Positions 5,438-7,171 of a stretch of DNA of 7,171 bases are shown here, in pieces; position 1 is the first letter of the stretch, and the number at the start of each line of letters is the position of its first letter. The notes beneath the pieces are model-generated. The model saw only the letters and a program-made list of their open reading frames with translations, did no database searches and was not told the origin of the DNA. The DNA comes from DASXTS01 sp036505275. Its GTDB lineage: Bacteria > Actinomycetota > Actinomycetes > Mycobacteriales > Pseudonocardiaceae. The stretch covers positions 1 through 7,171 of the forward strand of contig DASXTS010000123.1 of the NCBI GenBank assembly GCA_036505275.1. Reading direction: 5' to 3'. A program made the position numbers and the translations under genes.

Positions 5438-5860
5438 ATGCGATTCATGGTCATCGTGAAGGCCAGCGAGGAGAGCGAAGCCGGCGTGCTGCCGACCGAG
5501 GAGATCCTCACCGCCATGACCAAGTTCAACGAGGAGCTGGCGAAGGCCGGCGTACTGCTGGCCGGTGAGGGCCTGCACGCCAGCTCGAAGGGTGCCAGGG
5601 TGCGGTTCTCCGGCGGCAAGACCACCGTCATCGATGGGCCGTTCGCCGAGACGAAGGAGCTGGTCGCCGGCTTCTGGCTGCTGCAGGCGAGGTCGCGGGA
5701 CGAGGTCGTCGAGTGGATCAAGCGCGCACCGATGGGCGATGACGCCGAGGTGGAGATCCGCCAGATCTTCGAGGCCGACGACTTCGGCGAGCAGTTCACC
5801 CCGGAGGCGCGTGCGACCCAGGACCGTCTCCGCGAGCAGCTCGCCGCCCAGCAGAGCTGA
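5438..5860 (+). CDS. DGPF-domain (YCII-related) protein
   Basis: Small soluble protein of 140 residues of the YCII-related/DGPF family, a dimeric ferredoxin-like fold. The signature DGPFAETKE occupies residues 66-74, preceded by KTTVI and followed by LVAGFWLLQARSRDEVVEWIKRAP and an EVEIRQIFEADDF strand. The N-terminus MRFMVIVKAS starts the first strand directly. ATG 5438 has AGGAG nine nt upstream, a good ribosome binding site. DGPF genes sit next to ECF42-group sigma factors across actinobacteria and are their usual targets; here the sigma gene follows 80 bp downstream on the same strand and a matching promoter lies upstream. No enzymatic activity is established for this group, so the function remains unknown; a role in the sigma-controlled stress response is inferred. 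Confidence 0.92.
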   Translation: MRFMVIVKASEESEAGVLPTEEILTAMTKFNEELAKAGVLLAGEGLHASSKGARVRFSGGKTTVIDGPFAETKELVAGFWLLQARSRDEVVEWIKRAPMGDDAEVEIRQIFEADDFGEQFTPEARATQDRLREQLAAQQS

Positions 5861-5888
5861 GGCGAGCCGCATACCGCACCACCTGTGA

Positions 5889-5925
5889 CAGCTTCAACCG
5901 GTTTGCGGACCACCGGGGGAAGCTG
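5889..5925 (+). promoter_or_regulatory. Hairpin in the DGPF-sigma intergenic gap, covering the putative sigma-gene ribosome binding site
   Basis: CAGCTTC (5889-5895) pairs with GAAGCTG (5919-5925). After a 2x2 internal loop (AA/GG), CCGGT (5898-5902) pairs with ACCGG (5912-5916) around a 9-nt loop. The 3' side contains GGGGGAAG (5915-5922), the only purine-rich, ribosome-binding-site-like stretch before the sigma gene. It could be an attenuating terminator between the two genes or a structure limiting sigma translation. No T-tract follows. Confidence 0.5.
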
Positions 5926-5940
5926 CTCTGATTGGGCGCC

Positions 5941-7171
5941 GTGGGGGCCGCACAGGCACACGGCGCCATCGAGGCCGTCTGGCGCATCGAATCGGCGAGG
6001 CTGATCGCCGGCCTCGCGCGCATGATGCGCGATGTCGGCCTCGCCGAGGAGCTGGCCCAGGACGCCCTGGTGGCGGCCCTCGAGCAATGGCCGGAGTCGG
6101 GCGTCCCGCGCAACCCGGGCGCCTGGCTCATGGCCATCGCCAAGCGGCGCGCCGTCGACCTGATCCGACGCCGGGAGCGGTTCGACCGCAAGATCGAGGA
6201 GCTCGGACGCGAGCTGGAGATCGACGGCGACACCGCGGAGGCCGACTTCGACGCCGCGGTCGACACCGACCGGATCGACGACGACCTGCTGCGGCTGGTA
6301 TTCACCGCGTGCCACCCGGTGCTGTCGCCGGAGGCGCGGGTCGCACTCACGCTGCGCCTGCTCGGTGGCCTGACCACGGACGAGATCGCACGGGCCTTCC
6401 TGGTGCCCGAGTCCACCGTCGCGCAGCGCATCGTCCGGGCCAAGCGGACCCTCGCCGAAGCTGGCGTGCCATTCGAGGTGCCGGAGAGCCAGGACCGGGC
6501 AGCCCGGCTGTCCTCGGTGCTCGAGGTGATCTACCTGATCTTCAACGAGGGCTATTCGGCAACCGCCGGCGACGACTGGATGCGCCCCGCGTTGTGCGAG
6601 GACGCCTTGCGGCTCGGCCGCATCCTGGCGGAGCTGATGCCCAAGGAACCCGAGGTGCACGGCCTGGTCGCCCTGATGGAGATCCAGGCGTCCCGCTCGG
6701 CCGCGCGGATCGGGCCGGGCGGCGAGCCGGTCCTGTTGCTCGAGCAGAACCGCGCGCGTTGGAACCAGCTGCTCATCCGCCGCGGGCTCAAGGCACTCGA
6801 CCGGGCCGACGCGCTTGGCGGCACCCGCGGCCCGTACGCGCTGCAGGCGGCGATAGCCGCGTGCCACGCGCGGGCCCACACCGCCGAAGAGACCGACTGG
6901 TTGCAGATCGCCGCCCTGTACGCGGCGCTGGCCCGGCTCATCCCGTCCCCGGTGGTCGAGCTGAACCGGGCCGTCGCGCTCGGCATGGCGCTCGGCCCCG
7001 CCCCCGCGCTCGATCTGGTCGACACCCTGACCGCGGAGCTGTCCGGTGACCCGAACCAGTCGCGGCGCTCCGAGCACGCCTTCTACCAGTCGATGGAGGA
7101 GTTGGCGCCGGTCTTCGAGCGATACGGGATCCGGTTGAACCTGGAGGCTCATCCGTACGACTTCGCCGAGC
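5941..7171 (+). CDS. ECF42-type RNA polymerase sigma factor, C-terminus replaced, runs off the window
   Basis: Alternative sigma factor with a long helical C-terminal extension. Counting GTG 5941 as residue 1, sigma region 2 spans about 10-80 (AIEAVWRIESARLIAGLAR, ELAQDALVAALEQWP, NPGAWLMAIAKRRAVDLIRR). Region 4 spans about 130-171 (RVALTLRLLGGLTTDEIARA, VPESTVAQRIVRAKRTL). The ECF42-type extension then runs on: VIYLIFNEGYSA (196-207), ALRLGRILAELMP (222-234), WNQLLIRRGLKAL (274-286), YALQAAIAACHARA (299-312), DWLQIAALYAAL (319-330) and PVVELNRAVALGMA (337-350). Such proteins lack a classical anti-sigma partner and are thought to be controlled through the extension. From about residue 363 the expected final helices are absent and isomerase-like sequence follows in the same frame to the window edge, so the end is unknown. 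The start is uncertain: TTG 5932 has better ribosome-binding-site spacing (GGGGGAAG, 9 nt); GTG 5941 better fits the family N-terminus. It pairs with the upstream DGPF gene. Confidence 0.85.
   Translation, partial: MGAAQAHGAIEAVWRIESARLIAGLARMMRDVGLAEELAQDALVAALEQWPESGVPRNPGAWLMAIAKRRAVDLIRRRERFDRKIEELGRELEIDGDTAEADFDAAVDTDRIDDDLLRLVFTACHPVLSPEARVALTLRLLGGLTTDEIARAFLVPESTVAQRIVRAKRTLAEAGVPFEVPESQDRAARLSSVLEVIYLIFNEGYSATAGDDWMRPALCEDALRLGRILAELMPKEPEVHGLVALMEIQASRSAARIGPGGEPVLLLEQNRARWNQLLIRRGLKALDRADALGGTRGPYALQAAIAACHARAHTAEETDWLQIAALYAALARLIPSPVVELNRAVALGMALGPAPALDLVDTLTAELSGDPNQSRRSEHAFYQSMEELAPVFERYGIRLNLEAHPYDFAE
7033..7171 (+). other. Sugar phosphate isomerase-like (xylose-isomerase TIM-barrel) segment in frame with the sigma factor
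   Basis: From about ELSGDPNQ onward the frame no longer resembles an ECF42 extension. FYQSMEELAPVFE followed by RYGIRLNLEAHPYDFAE resembles the core of xylose-isomerase-like sugar phosphate isomerase/epimerases. In that family the T/S-E-L-S-G-DPN strand, the SMEEL helix and the metal-site strand LxxExHPxDF occur in this order and spacing. Both the upstream part of the barrel and the sigma C-terminus are missing. This identification is from recognition of family patterns, not a search. Confidence 0.65.

Noticed and set aside
5407..7152. A 581-codon open frame on the minus strand opposite the DGPF and sigma genes
   Set aside because: It lies antisense to two clear family members, has Arg/Gly/Gln-rich composition without domains, and arises from high-GC codon bias.
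1..7171. CRISPR arrays, tRNA or rRNA genes, insertion sequences, phage or toxin-antitoxin genes
   Set aside because: No direct-repeat/spacer pattern, RNA-gene signatures, transposase or integrase motifs, or target-site duplications were seen.

Overview
The window is strongly GC-rich, with codon third positions dominated by G and C, GTG starts, 4-bp GTGA gene overlaps and a likely leaderless promoter. Together with a probable F420/flavin-binding PPOX protein and an ECF42-type sigma factor paired with a DGPF protein, this points to a high-GC actinomycete. The genus cannot be named from the sequence. It looks like ordinary chromosome: I see no transposase, integrase, tRNA, rRNA or CRISPR array.

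Layout, left to right. Positions 1-149 hold the ribosome binding site and GTG start of a gene leaving the window leftwards, and a long hairpin (71-119). On the minus strand follow a secreted lipoprotein with two tandem copies of the COG4315/Lipoprotein_15 domain (1058-150) and soxR, a [2Fe-2S] MerR-family redox sensor (1645-1148). Divergent from soxR is a tightly packed plus-strand cluster: an SDR oxidoreductase (1705-2427), a divergent QueA-family protein (2424-3533), a small PPOX-class putative F420-dependent protein (3530-3952) and an MFS exporter (3982-5385). The first three overlap by 4 bp each. The soxR-SDR gap carries an inverted repeat inside a promoter with the 19-bp spacer typical of MerR-family control, so the cluster is probably induced by SoxR in response to redox-active compounds, with the MFS protein as a candidate efflux pump.

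The right part is a separate module: a DGPF/YCII protein (5438-5860) followed by an ECF42-type sigma factor with a C-terminal helical extension (from 5941). A TGTCGA-N17-CGAC element inside the end of the MFS gene fits the promoter type I recall for ECF42 sigma factors, suggesting autoregulation. A hairpin separates the modules at 5383-5409, and another lies between the DGPF and sigma genes at 5889-5925.

The most striking anomaly is at the right edge. The sigma-factor reading frame runs without a stop, at about 7027-7045, into sequence that reads like the middle of a xylose-isomerase-like sugar phosphate isomerase. The ordinary sigma C-terminus is absent. This is either a real in-frame gene fusion or deletion, or an assembly chimera.
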